Source: Symsagittifera roscoffensis
Lineage: Eukaryota; Xenacoelomorpha; Acoela; Convolutidae
Direction of reading: 5' to 3'
DNA length: 64,000 nucleotides
Assembly (NCBI RefSeq): GCF_963678635.1
Contig: NC_087067.1
Location: 47,230,001 to 47,294,000, forward strand
The notes under the pieces were generated by a model. The model searched no databases, was not told the origin of the DNA, and saw only the letters and a program-made list of their open reading frames with translations. The translations under genes and the position numbers were made by a program. Position 1 is the stretch's first letter. Each line of letters opens with the position of its first letter. This document shows positions 25,213-35,440 of the stretch, piece after piece.

Positions 25213-25864
25213 GATAATCATTTTTTCTGATTTCCAATTTGGAAAGAAACTAACGGGAGCAACGATCATTGGTCCACTATTTGTTAAAAATCGACTGGGG
25301 TGTGCTTCAAGATGTCTTTCTATGCCATCATGTCGTGCGTACAATTATTGCTCAACAATCTGCGAACTTCTTTCTGGAGGACGTTTTGGAGAATCGGCTT
25401 CACTGATAAACAACCCAAGCTGTGTGTATGTTGGCATGCAAAAGCCATACTTCCCCAATTGCAGGACAACATCCCTGGTAGGAATCGATCAGTTACATAA
25501 ATGCGGATTATTTGACAAATATGGTTTCCACTGGACTCCTTTTGGAAATACAGTGAAGACGCCAGACTTGCGATACCCATGGTACCGCCGAAAAGAAAGA
25601 AACTGTCTGATGAAAAACGGGCAGATTAGTTACTTCATTCCAGGTGGATGCGCTGGGAGCGCTTATGAGGTGAATGTTAATTTGTTTGAAAAATTATCAC
25701 GAAATGCAACGCATTTAAAACCTTGGAGCACTGAAAAATTTCTTAGCAAAGTTTGCAATAACTATGAACTACACGTAGTCCTCAATCATTTTAGTCCCAT
25801 GAAACGAAGTTCGATGGAAAAAAATGGATTATTAATTGTCAGCCTCTATAAAACGCTAAAATGA
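25213..25864 (+). CDS. PAN/apple-domain exon
   Basis: The frame is open from the acceptor TATGTTTCAG and reads GCASRCLSMPSCRAYNY, the two-disulfide start of a PAN/apple domain, used by secreted or cell-surface proteins to bind protein or sugar. About ten Cys follow in the first 150 codons, as expected of an extracellular protein. The exon starts within a codon (one base completes it), so earlier exons lie upstream. Either it ends at the in-frame stop at 25,862 or it is spliced at GAG followed by GTGAATG (25,669), which is phase 0 and would join in phase to the lectin exon at 27,663. The second reading drops ~64 less cysteine-rich codons. Confidence 0.65.
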
Positions 25865-25869
25865 ATGAT

Positions 25870-26625
25870 TTCAATGGATAAAAATCGGTAATGGACTTTC
25901 TCGACCAAAAATCGGTATATTTCGAATTTCTTGACCAAGTTTTGGTACGTTTCGGCTTTCTCGACCCAACAAAAAGTGTTCGATTTTCGTCGACCCAGTT
26001 CAGATATGTTTCGAATATCTCGACCAAAATTCGACATTTCGACATTTTCAATTGTTTCGACGGATATTTTTAAAATGTTTGTTTGTTCGACTGTCTCGAC
26101 TTTGTTGACAAACAAGAACCCTTTCTCGCTTTGATGTCGGCCGTGGTTGCTCGAAAAAACTGTTCAGAAGGCTTTTTGGTCTCTCAGTGAAAACACATCT
26201 GGATCAAATTTTTATTTCACATTTTGGAGCTGAAAATTCATTTTTAAAAAATTTCTTTGGTACAGTCTATTCGTGGAAACAACCTGCTCGAACTATGTTT
26301 TGATTGTGCTCGACCTATATTTCGACTGTGCTCGACAGATGCTTTGACTTTTTTGACCGAAAACGGGTATGTTTCGACTGTCCACGACGTACTTTCGACT
26401 TTATCGACCAAAATTGGGTGTTTCGACTGCGCTTGATTTATATGACGACTGTGTTTGACCTATGCTTTGACTGTGGCCGACCTATACTTTGACTTTCTCG
26501 ACCCTAAATTGGATGTTTTGACTGTGCTCGTCGTATCTTTTGACTTTCTCGACCAAAATGGGTTTCAAGTGTGTTCGACATATGTTTCGACCTTCGCAAC
26601 ATTCTCGATCATCAAATAACATGAG
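25870..26625. repeat. Degenerate CTCGACC/TTTCGACT repeat array, part 1
   Basis: Variants of GTTTCGACTTTCTCGACC and AAAATCGGGTATGTTTCGAC recur every 25-45 bases. Copies are diverged but the CGAC spacing is conspicuous. The many small ORFs here (25,839-26,746) come from the repeat. If the PAN and lectin exons belong to one gene, the array is intronic. Confidence 0.7.
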
Positions 26626-27049
26626 TAACATGACAAGATATATAATGTATGCTTTTCAGTTAATTTTTCTTGATGACGCTTGCTTTAAAAATACACTATT
26701 AAAATTCGTAAAATGCAAAATTCCTTCAACGAAAACAATTTTTTGAAACGAATATTGCAATTTTGCTTTCATTTTCATTGCAAATTCGGACTGAAAGTGT
26801 TGACCTGGAAACTGATGTTTGAGGAGTTTAAGATAGATTTTACTTTCTGTTGCCGCAGGAACCCTTAGATTTCCAAAACATAAAGGGTTCACTTTGAATC
26901 TTCTAGTTTTGCGGTACACTTATCTCCTCAATTGATTGCTGCGAGTTGCAACTGACTGACCGAGGTTTTTTTGAGCAGATTTGGTTTCAAATTTCAAATT
27001 CAAATATAATTAAAATCAATTAGGAAGTTTAATTTTTGAAAACAGTTAG
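26626..27049. other. Non-coding between two array parts
   Basis: No gene feature supported; ordinary AT-rich sequence. Confidence 0.35.
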
Positions 27050-27225
27050 GCTGTGCTCGATCTATGTTTTGACTTTCTCGATCTATGTTTCGACTTTCCT
27101 GACCGAAATCGGGTATGTTTTGACTTTGTGCTCGACTTAAAATTGCTTCTTGACCGCGGAATTTTAGTCGCAAAACTGCACTTAAAGTCCCAAAGTCGAA
27201 ACACAAGTCAAGCACCTCAGCTCGG
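27050..27225. repeat. Degenerate CTCGACC repeat array, part 2
   Basis: The same motif as at 25,870-26,625 (GTGCTCGATCTATGTTTTGA, CCGAAATCGGGTATGTTTTG) resumes after a 420-base gap. The two parts were probably one array. Confidence 0.6.
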
Positions 27226-27662
27226 GATAGTTTAAATTGGCAAAAAGAGAGGTTTATAAGGACAACAATTTAGACAAAAAGTGTCCATTGTAATTATGGA
27301 ACTCTGGGGCCATGTCCGCTTTAATTGGAACGGTTTGAATATGCCCCTCAAAACATAAAAACACTCTGCCGGTGGCATAAAAAAGGTAAACTCGCCAGCC
27401 AGAGTTGCAACAAAAGGTTCGTAACAAGATCCGCTCCAAATAGCCATATCATCAATTAAAAACTAAAACGCTAGTCTCAGCAAAAATAAAATTTTCCTCT
27501 TAGTAAGAATGAAACAATGGATAAAGTTTGAGCTTTTCCTCGAAGCCCCTTTTATATATATATATCGAAATAAGTGATGCAAGGTGGTGGGAATTGAGGC
27601 GGGGATATGCTGTGAATTAGAAATAGATCTATTTTTGTGTTCAAAATCAGCCTTTTTTGTAG

Positions 27663-28031
27663 GTTTCAGAGGTTATCGAGTGGAGCAACGACAAAATGAT
27701 TTACAACCAAGCCCTCGCTTATTGCCAGGGAAAAGGCGGCACTATGTTCGGCGAAATAGACGGGACGATTGAACAAATGGACCAGTTTGCTGAAATGATC
27801 GGCGACAATTTCTTCCTGGGAATTCGAAACGTGCACAATCATGTTGTTTATCATAACACAAATGGCGATGATGTCAGTGCTCTGTTGTTATGGATGGATG
27901 GACAGCCGAATAAATTGGAGATCGAAAACTGCATTATCGGATCACCGGAAGCAATTAAATCACATCGGGTGGCTGTCGGCGATACCCAATGCAGAATGAA
28001 GCGAAGTTTTGCCTGTATTTTGCCGGTATAG
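27663..28031 (+). CDS. C-type lectin-like domain, terminal exon
   Basis: After the acceptor TTTTTTGTAG the open frame reads SEVIEWSNDKMIYNQALAYC, then FFLGIRN, LLWMDGQPN, an ENC cysteine, a TQC cysteine and SFAC near the stop. This is the C-terminal two-thirds of a C-type lectin-like fold with four conserved Cys in the usual order and the W.DG.P loop. The usual EPN or QPD calcium-ligand triplet is not clearly present (GQPN occurs in its place), so sugar binding is uncertain. The N-terminal strand of the fold must come from an upstream exon. Phase 0 at 27,663 matches the possible donor after 25,669 in the PAN exon. Confidence 0.75.
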   Translation, partial: VSEVIEWSNDKMIYNQALAYCQGKGGTMFGEIDGTIEQMDQFAEMIGDNFFLGIRNVHNHVVYHNTNGDDVSALLLWMDGQPNKLEIENCIIGSPEAIKSHRVAVGDTQCRMKRSFACILPV

Positions 28032-28199
28032 ACCAAATAGACTGGCCGTAAGCAGAGCAAAGCTCAGAATGTTCCGAGTGTATTGCAAGGTCGATGATAA
28101 AATTCTTGATTTAAAAGAAGATAACTGTTCGCAAAGACATGGGTTTTTACTTTTTACTCTCAACGCGCTAGGTAGTTTACCCATCAATTAATTTTAATT

Positions 28200-30410
28200 G
28201 CTAGCCTCAATTCCATTTAGAATGATTTGATTCATTGCTTCATGCGAAAAAAAGGACAAAATATGTCTCTCGTTAATTAAGCTAAATTGGCCAAACTGGT
28301 AATTTTGCAATCGTAACTTCAAGAAAAAAAAGTGTGCAGGTTTAATTTGATCTCAAGACATTGCAAGTTTTCAAGTGACATTTAAAATTTTGTCAAAAAC
28401 GGCCAATGGAATAGCCGAAATTCGTCTGCAGGAAAAACTTACCCGAGCACAAACATTTCGTCACTTTCTTCGAAAGTCAGGAAAACTAGAATTTATTTTA
28501 TAACAGATATATAACAGATTTTCCCGTTTTAGAAAATCAATCAAATTTTCAGAAAAATGCCTCATTGTTCCGACTTTCGATACGAAAGTAACGGAATATT
28601 TGTGCTCGGCGTGGGTTTTTTTCTTCAGACAAGTTCCGACTTTTTAACTAGCCAGTTTTTTTATATCATTCGAAAGGTGTTGTTGTTCTGAGCTCAAACT
28701 TGAAAAAAAAAACATTTCACCTGTGATCATTTTTCGTAAAGCTACGGGGGTTTATAGATTGCCAATTTTGCCAATTTGGGACATTTAACGCGCGGTATAT
28801 TTCAAGCTATTATCGCGTAAGCGGAGTTTTAATCCGTCTTAGAAATCGTTCGAAATTGGTTGAAAGAAGCTTATTTGCCATAATTGATTTGTTACAAGGA
28901 GCGAAATATATCCTTTTATACTTTATATGGCGTGTGTGGGGATGATTTGCATAAAAAGTTTCAAATTTAAGAGAAAAAAAACTTTTCTCATTTCGTTTGT
29001 TTTTTCATTTAATTTTTAAATTTTATTCTGCTCCACAACCTTAAAAGGCAGTCGGAACATTCAGGGCTTCGCCCTGATACGAGCAGTCTTTTTTCCATTT
29101 GGAGTCATTTAGTTCACCGCACACAATGCGCGTTAACAGAAAACATATAAAAAGCGCGCATTAATTATCCCAATTTGGCTCATTTCAAACCCTCATTTTT
29201 TTAACAAACATTAGTTTCTGGTGAAATATCTTTTTAATTGTTCAGATGTTCGAAGAAAGTGCGGAATATCTATGCTTAGTGTGGTTTTTTTGTTCAGTCA
29301 ATTTTCGACTTGTTAACTTAGCGTTTTTCACGGAGCTTCTTAAAACGCTCTGAAAGATACTGTAATCCTGAGCTCAAATTCAGAAAGTTATTGTTCCGAC
29401 TTTCGATACGAAGTAACGGAATATTTGCGCTCGGGGTGTTTTTTTTTTCTTCCGATAAATTTCGACTTTTTAACTAGCCATTTTTGACGGAATTTTTTTA
29501 TATCATTCAAAAGAAATTGTTGTCCTGAGCTTAAATTTGAAAACAGATTTCACCTGTGATCATTTTTCGTACGGTTATGACGGTTTGAAAAATGCCATTT
29601 TGGCCATTTTGACCAATTTGGGACAATTAACGCGCGATATAATTCGCGCTATTAACGCGTAAGCGGAGATTTAATCCGTCTTAGAAACTGTTCCAAATTG
29701 GTTGAACGAAGCTTATTTGCCATAATTGATTTGTTACAAGGAACGAAATCTATCCTTTTGTTTTTTATATGGCGTGTGGGGGAATGATTTTCATAAAAAA
29801 TTTCCAATTTAAAAAAAAATTCATTTTATTTTATTTCATTTAATTTTTTTAATGTTATTACTGCTCCATAAACCTTGAAAGGCAGTCGGAACATTCATGG
29901 CTTTGTCCTGACACGAGCAGTCTTGTTTTATCGGTGACTTGTTTGTGTCAAGTTACGGGCAGTTGAAAATTGCTGATTTGGCCAATTTGGGATAATTAAA
30001 GTGCGATATAGTTCTTACTTATAACACGTGTAAAAAGTAAATTTATGTGTTCCTAATTGTGCATTCAGAGCATTCAGGGCTTTGCCCTGATATGCTAGCA
30101 GTCTTGGTTTTCTCTCGAGACATTCCAATTTTTTAGATTCTACAAAAATGAATTTAAAAAATCAAAATTTATCTGGATAATATTAAAAACGGCCAAGGCC
30201 TCCATACTCTGTCACTTTTTTTTCGAAAAATACGTTTAACAAAAACATGATCATGGAAGAAAACGAAACGAAAGGAAGTGGTGAGTTTTTTGTCAATTTT
30301 TCTCAAGTTCCGTAATAATTTACATCACTGAATTTATTTTTCCTTATCGATTCAAAATTGAACAAGACTGCTCGTATCAGGGCGAAACCCTGAATGTTCC
30401 GACCGCTTTT
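28200..30410. repeat. Cluster of hairpin-family class A repeats
   Basis: Two near-full bodies, about 28,620-29,090 and 29,400-29,930, share TTTCACCTGTGATCATTTTT, AACGCGCG, GCTTATTTGCCATAATTGAT and end in GGAACATTCAGGG or relatives, then a hairpin and GAGCAGTC. Extra ends lie at 30,073-30,105 and, inverted, 30,363-30,403. Between copies a block with TTCCGACTTTCGATACGAA (28,567 and 29,395) is also duplicated. No ORF of note is present, so these are non-autonomous repeats. Confidence 0.7.
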
Positions 30411-31930
30411 TAAGTTCTACGGAGTAGAATTAACTTGAAAAAATTAAATCTAATGAAATAAATCAAAAATTTTTTGAACATTTGAAAATTTTTATTAACA
30501 TCATCCCCTCATACGCTATATAAAGTAAAAAAAAAGAGAGATTTCACTCCTAGTAACAAATCATTAATGGCAAATAAGCCTCTTTCAACCATCTTTAAAC
30601 TACCATAACTTTACGAAACATGATCAAAGGTGAAATATCTTTTACTTTCACAAATATTCTGCTACTTTATTGACAAAATTCGGAACAATAAAAAATGTGA
30701 CTAATCATGAAGATTTAACAGAATAAGAAATGCTTTGAACGAAAAAAATACAACAGGCCCCCTTAAAAATTAAGTTTGATGAATGATAATATTACATTGA
30801 CTGACAGCGGTAGTTTTTAGGAGTAAGATTATCCTGCAATAAACCCGTGTTTAGAAGAATGATTTCAAAAATTCCTTCTGATCCCAGGTAACTAAGTTTC
30901 AAAATAACTATAAATTACTTTTATTAGCATTGAAACTCAGAAGCAATCAAAGAAAGAATCAGATTATGGAGGCGGTTTTTCCTTTTTCCAAAATTCTTGT
31001 CGCTACATACGCTTGTTCATATGCACATCACATCAAGCATGGTACATTGAACTCCTAGATAGGACAAAAATTTTATTTCCAAAGGTAAGGTTTCAAAAAC
31101 AAGAAGTTTAAAGTTTTATTTTTTTCTTGTACGTATAAGATTTTAATTCGGCTTAAAATATTCGTAATTAACTCAAATCTCAAACATTTTCTCAAATCAG
31201 AACAACCGCTTTACTTTTATCATTTTAGATGTTTATACAGTAGATATCAAAGATATCAAAATCCTTTTAAGAAAACCTAAATTAAACAAAAACTTTAACA
31301 GGCTGACTTGGAGGTCATTTTACAGCAAGCTGCTTTGAACTTGAGACAGAACAAAAAAATCAGGTTTTTGTTTCAGAATAAACCCGAAAACAACTTCACA
31401 GAACTTACCTCAACTTCTGAACTTAACTTTTTTATGCTTTTGAGATTCTGCTTGCACGCCCAGCTATGTAAAGTTCTAGCAAATTTCAAATAGCACTTCA
31501 AATTTGTATAATTTGACAGTTTCTAAATGTTTCTCCTGATATTTATTCAAAATCATATACAGAAAAACATCAAATAGTAGCAAACTTAGGGGGGAGGAAT
31601 ACTCCCTTTGGTAATAATTGAAGACATACATTTTGTCTGTGTCTAATTTTTTTGAGGGAAAGAGCGCAACCCTCCAAAAATCTTCAAAAAAAACTTGCTT
31701 ATTAGTCCGCCTCTCTTTAAAAGTTCTTGTTTTGAGTAATTTGAATGATCCTATCTTTGACGATATTGCAATTGCTGGAGTTATTTGTTATTAAAATGAG
31801 GTAATTTGATCAGCCGGTGATACAATTGATAAATTGTGAGCCCAATACAATCTTAAAAAATTGTTCTTCAAATGCAATGATTAGTGGATAAAGGGAAACC
31901 ACTTGACCCCTTGCCGCCTAAAATGTACCC
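30411..31930. other. AT-rich sequence, no gene seen
   Basis: A further diverged body of the hairpin family extends to about 30,650 (TTAATGGCAAATAAGCC, CATGATCAAAGGTGAAATAT). Beyond it I find nothing supportable; the ORF at 31,308-31,493 has no family signature. Confidence 0.4.
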
Positions 31931-31935
31931 CTTTG

Positions 31936-32315
31936 GTCCAGTGGCGGATCTAGAATTTTCTCGATGAAAGGCAAAATTCCTTATTTTTAGGCGACAAAAT
32001 TGAATTTTTGAGCTCTCCCAAATCACTCTATAGAACTTTTTCAAACCAAAATTTCTGTGCCACAGGCAACTTTTTAAAATAACAGGCCATAAAAGGCGTT
32101 TTAGGCACTTTTGTAAAATGTTGTGTAAAAAAGGCTTTTTTTTGGCGAGCACTCCCTCAAAATTAGTATATATTGGCGCCAAAGACACCTTTAAAAAAAC
32201 TTATATAGTTCTTAACTTATATATTAAAGTTCCAAGCCAAATATGGATATTTCAAAATAGAACAAAAAGTGGGTCATTTCCTTGGGGTGGGGGTCCGCTT
32301 CCTTAAGTCCGCTAC
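31936..32315. mobile_element. hAT-like MITE copy
   Basis: The left end is CAGTGGCGGATCTAGAATTT and the right end CTTAAGTCCGCTACTG, inverted with respect to each other. The internal TTGGCGCCAAAGACACCTTT matches the family. The overlapping ORFs on both strands are repeat-derived. Confidence 0.65.
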
Positions 32316-33370
32316 TGCTTTATTTTTCTTTTAGGATAATTGCCACTTATATAAATTAAATTTGAGAAAAAGGTTTGCTTGGCGAAAAAAATTGGCTTGT
32401 TGTTTTTTAATGCCGCTGAAAACCACTGCGGAAAAAAGTCTTTTTAAAAATACCCCTTTACAAGTTGTAAGAACATTTAGTACAAAGTACAAAGAGCACG
32501 CCTTGTAATCGAAGACTGAATTTTATCCTGTTCTTAGTAGAATTCAGCCTGCTAAAAATGTTAAACTATATTCTAAGCAACTATAACTGTTTGAAACTTT
32601 TTTTTTCACTGTTTTTAGCTTGGGAGTGAATATTTTTTTGTCTTTGGACAAACAATGCTGAATCTTCGTCTTGAATACCACCTCTTCTTGTGATCAGAAC
32701 TCGAGACAATCAGTAGTAGCATTTTCATTAAATAGGTTTACAGGCACTTGCCACTTCTCTTGCAGCTCTAAGTTCACAGAAAGTTTAAGATTTTGGCAAA
32801 TCTTGCTAAGATCATATTAAGGTTTTCAAGTAACTTGGCAATCTGGCCGAGATCTTGCGTTGGTCCTGGAAATCTAGCATGATCTTGCACGTTCTTGCAT
32901 GTTAACTTGGCTAGATTTTGCATGGTCTAGGCAAGAACTTGCTAGCTCCTGGAGAAATTCTTCAAGATCGAAATATGACACTTGAATGACTTGGAACTTT
33001 CTATGATATACCCTGATGGCAAAGAGCGACACCCACTCCGAGCAGCGACAATCTGCTGAAACTTAAAAGAATTTTAAAAAAATGTTAATTGTGACGAATA
33101 TTGTGTCATCAACTCAATGAGTTTTACTCGAAAATTAATTAGCTTAACAAAACAAACAAAAAGCCAAAAATTGATCAATTATTTGACTATATTGTAATTC
33201 AAATGGCAGTAATTCCGACGGCGAAATGTGATTTAAAAATCTTTTGATCTTATTAAAAGCTTATCTAATGGAACTGCTTGGCGCACTTTCACAACATTTT
33301 GCAATTAAAAACAAATGAAAGAGAAATTCGGAGCCGAAGGTCTCTCACAGGTTGTTATCAATAAAAAAGG
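32316..33370. other. Non-coding; degenerate ATCTTGCATG repeat at 32,790-32,960
   Basis: Within 32,790-32,960 variants of GATCTTGCATGTT and CTAGCATGATCTTGC recur about eight times, suggesting an old short tandem repeat. Nothing else is recognised. Confidence 0.4.
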
Positions 33371-35440
33371 CCGTAGCCTTTTGTCTATAAGCTCAGGGCT
33401 TTGTTCTATAAATCGTTTTTTATTATCTCAGTAGGGAAATTTTGGAGTTCGACTGTCTCATCTTCAAGTTGTTCTCGAATAAAGTGGTTTTTCAGTGGTT
33501 GATGACTGCTGGTCCATCACTCACCACGCCCATCATACCGAGAAGTGATTTTAAATTTTAGATATAGAGCGTCATGAACCGCTGCTGCAATTGCTCGGTA
33601 CTCAGCCTCATGCAATAAAAGTTACCTGCAGCAGAAGAAAATTAGTGATGTGGCAATTAAGCCGTTAATTTTTGAGCTGACACCAACTGAACAGGAAAAT
33701 TTTATTTCTGAAAAAAAAAATATTGAAATCTCTTAAGTACCCCGTGAACGTAGAATGCACAACATACACACTTGCAAGGAAATCTGCTAACAGCACAATA
33801 AAAGTCCGTTATGTAGCCACTTAGCCGTCAAAATTTGAGCAGACAAGTGAAAGTCGGACATTTCAACTCTTCTTGGATTTTTTGTTCAACTTCCTTGATA
33901 CTGAAAAAACAAGGTCCGGCCAGGGCTGGAATCTCAGACATTAGATGTAAAAGGCAACCGCATTACCTTTCGGCCAAGTGTGACGAAACCTACATAATGC
34001 TAGGAGAAAAAAATAAGAGAAGACAAGAGAAGTATTGAAAAGCGTTAAGTTTCAGAATTATTGCAAAAAAAATTCAAAGGATTGGGGGTAGATACAGTAA
34101 TTCAACCTCAAGTTTGAGCTGAGGATTGAGAAAAAGCAGTGATTGTTGACGAATGAATGAATGTATGAAAATTACAGGACATGACAAACTTGAGTAGTCT
34201 GACTTCAAAACCACCCATCTCAGAATGAGTTGGTTTTGTCCAATGTCAGGCTGTAACCCATCAAAATTCTATGATGTTGATTCACCGTAGCCTTTTGTCT
34301 ATAAGCTCAGGGCTTTGTTCTATAAATCGTTTTTTATTATCTCAGTAGAGAAATTTTGGAGTTCGACTGTCTCATCTTCAAGTTGTTCTCGAATAAAGTG
34401 GTTTTTCAGTGGTTGATGACTGCTGGTCCATCACTCACCACGCCCATCATACCGAGAAGTGATTTTAAATTTTAGATATAGAGCGTCATGAACCGCTGCT
34501 GCAATTGCTCGGTACTCAGCCTCATGCAATAAAAGTTACCTGCAGCAGAAGAAAATTAGTGATGTGGCAATTAAGCCGTTAATTTTTGAGCTGACACCAA
34601 CTGAACAGGAAAATTTTATTTCTGAAAAAAAAAAATATTGAAATCTCTTAAGTACCCCGTGAACGTAGAATGCACAACATACACACTTGCAAGGAAATCT
34701 GCTAACAGCACAATAAAAGTCCGTTATGTAGCCACTTAGCCGTCAAAATTTGAGCAGACAAGTGAAAGTCGGACATTTCAACTCTTCTTGGATTTTTTGT
34801 TCAACTTCCTTGATACTGAAAAAACAAGGTCCGGCCAGGGCTGGAATCTCAGACATTAGATGTAAAAGGCAACCGCATTACCTTTCGGCCAAGTGTGACG
34901 AAACCTACATAATGCTAGGAGAAAAAAATAAGAGAAGACAAGAGAAGTATTGAAAAGCGTTAAGTTTCAGAATTATTGCAAAAAAAAATTCAAAGGATTG
35001 GGGGTAGATACAGTAATTCAATCTCAAGTTTGAGCTGAGGATTGAGAAAAAGCAGTGATTGTTGACGAATGAATGAATGTATGAAAATTACAGGACATGA
35101 CAAACTTGAGTAGTCTGACTTCAAAACCACCCATCTCAGAATGAGTTGGTTTTGTCCAATGTCAGGCTGTAACCCATCAAAATTCTATGATGTTGATTCA
35201 CCGTAGCCTTTTGTCTATAAGCTCAGGGCTTTGTTCTATAAATCGTTTTTTATTATCTCAGTAGGGAAATTTTGGAGTTCGACTGTCTCATCTTCAAGTT
35301 GTTCTCGAATAAAGTGGTTTTTCAGTGGTTGATGACTGCTGGTCCATCACTCACCACGCCCATCATACCGAGAAGTGATTTTAAATTTTAGATATAGAGC
35401 GTCATGAACCGCTGCTGCAATTGCTCGGTACTCAGCCTCA
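33371..35440. repeat. Triplicated ~915-base tandem array (Copia tail plus SINE)
   Basis: Units start with CCGTAGCCTTTTGTCTATAA at 33,371, 34,285 and 35,201; units 1 and 2 are complete and unit 3 is cut at ~35,440. Copies differ at only a few positions. Each unit contains, on the minus strand, the 3' end of a Copia RNase H (EAEYRAIAAAVHDALYL and FIREQLEDETVELQNF) and then a tRNA-like SINE-type segment. The 67-codon ORF at 33,835-34,038 and 34,750-34,953 is identical in both units and lies in the SINE-like part, so it is not a gene. Confidence 0.9.
33815..34000 (-). repeat. tRNA-derived SINE-like copy 3 (again at 34,730-34,915)
   Basis: The minus strand shows an A-box-like TTGGCCGAAAGGTAATGCGG and a B-box-like GAGATTCCAGCCC, followed by GGCCGGACC and a body with TTTTGACGGCTAAGTGGC, as in the copies at 23,045 and 24,150. 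The second copy arises from the tandem duplication. Confidence 0.55.

Noticed and set aside
27232-27447. Minus-strand ORFs beside the lectin exon
   Set aside because: Two overlapping frames are open and neither matches a family or has supporting splice sites.
33835-34953. Identical 67-codon ORFs at 33,835 and 34,750
   Set aside because: They lie within the tandemly repeated SINE-like unit; identity reflects duplication, not selection.
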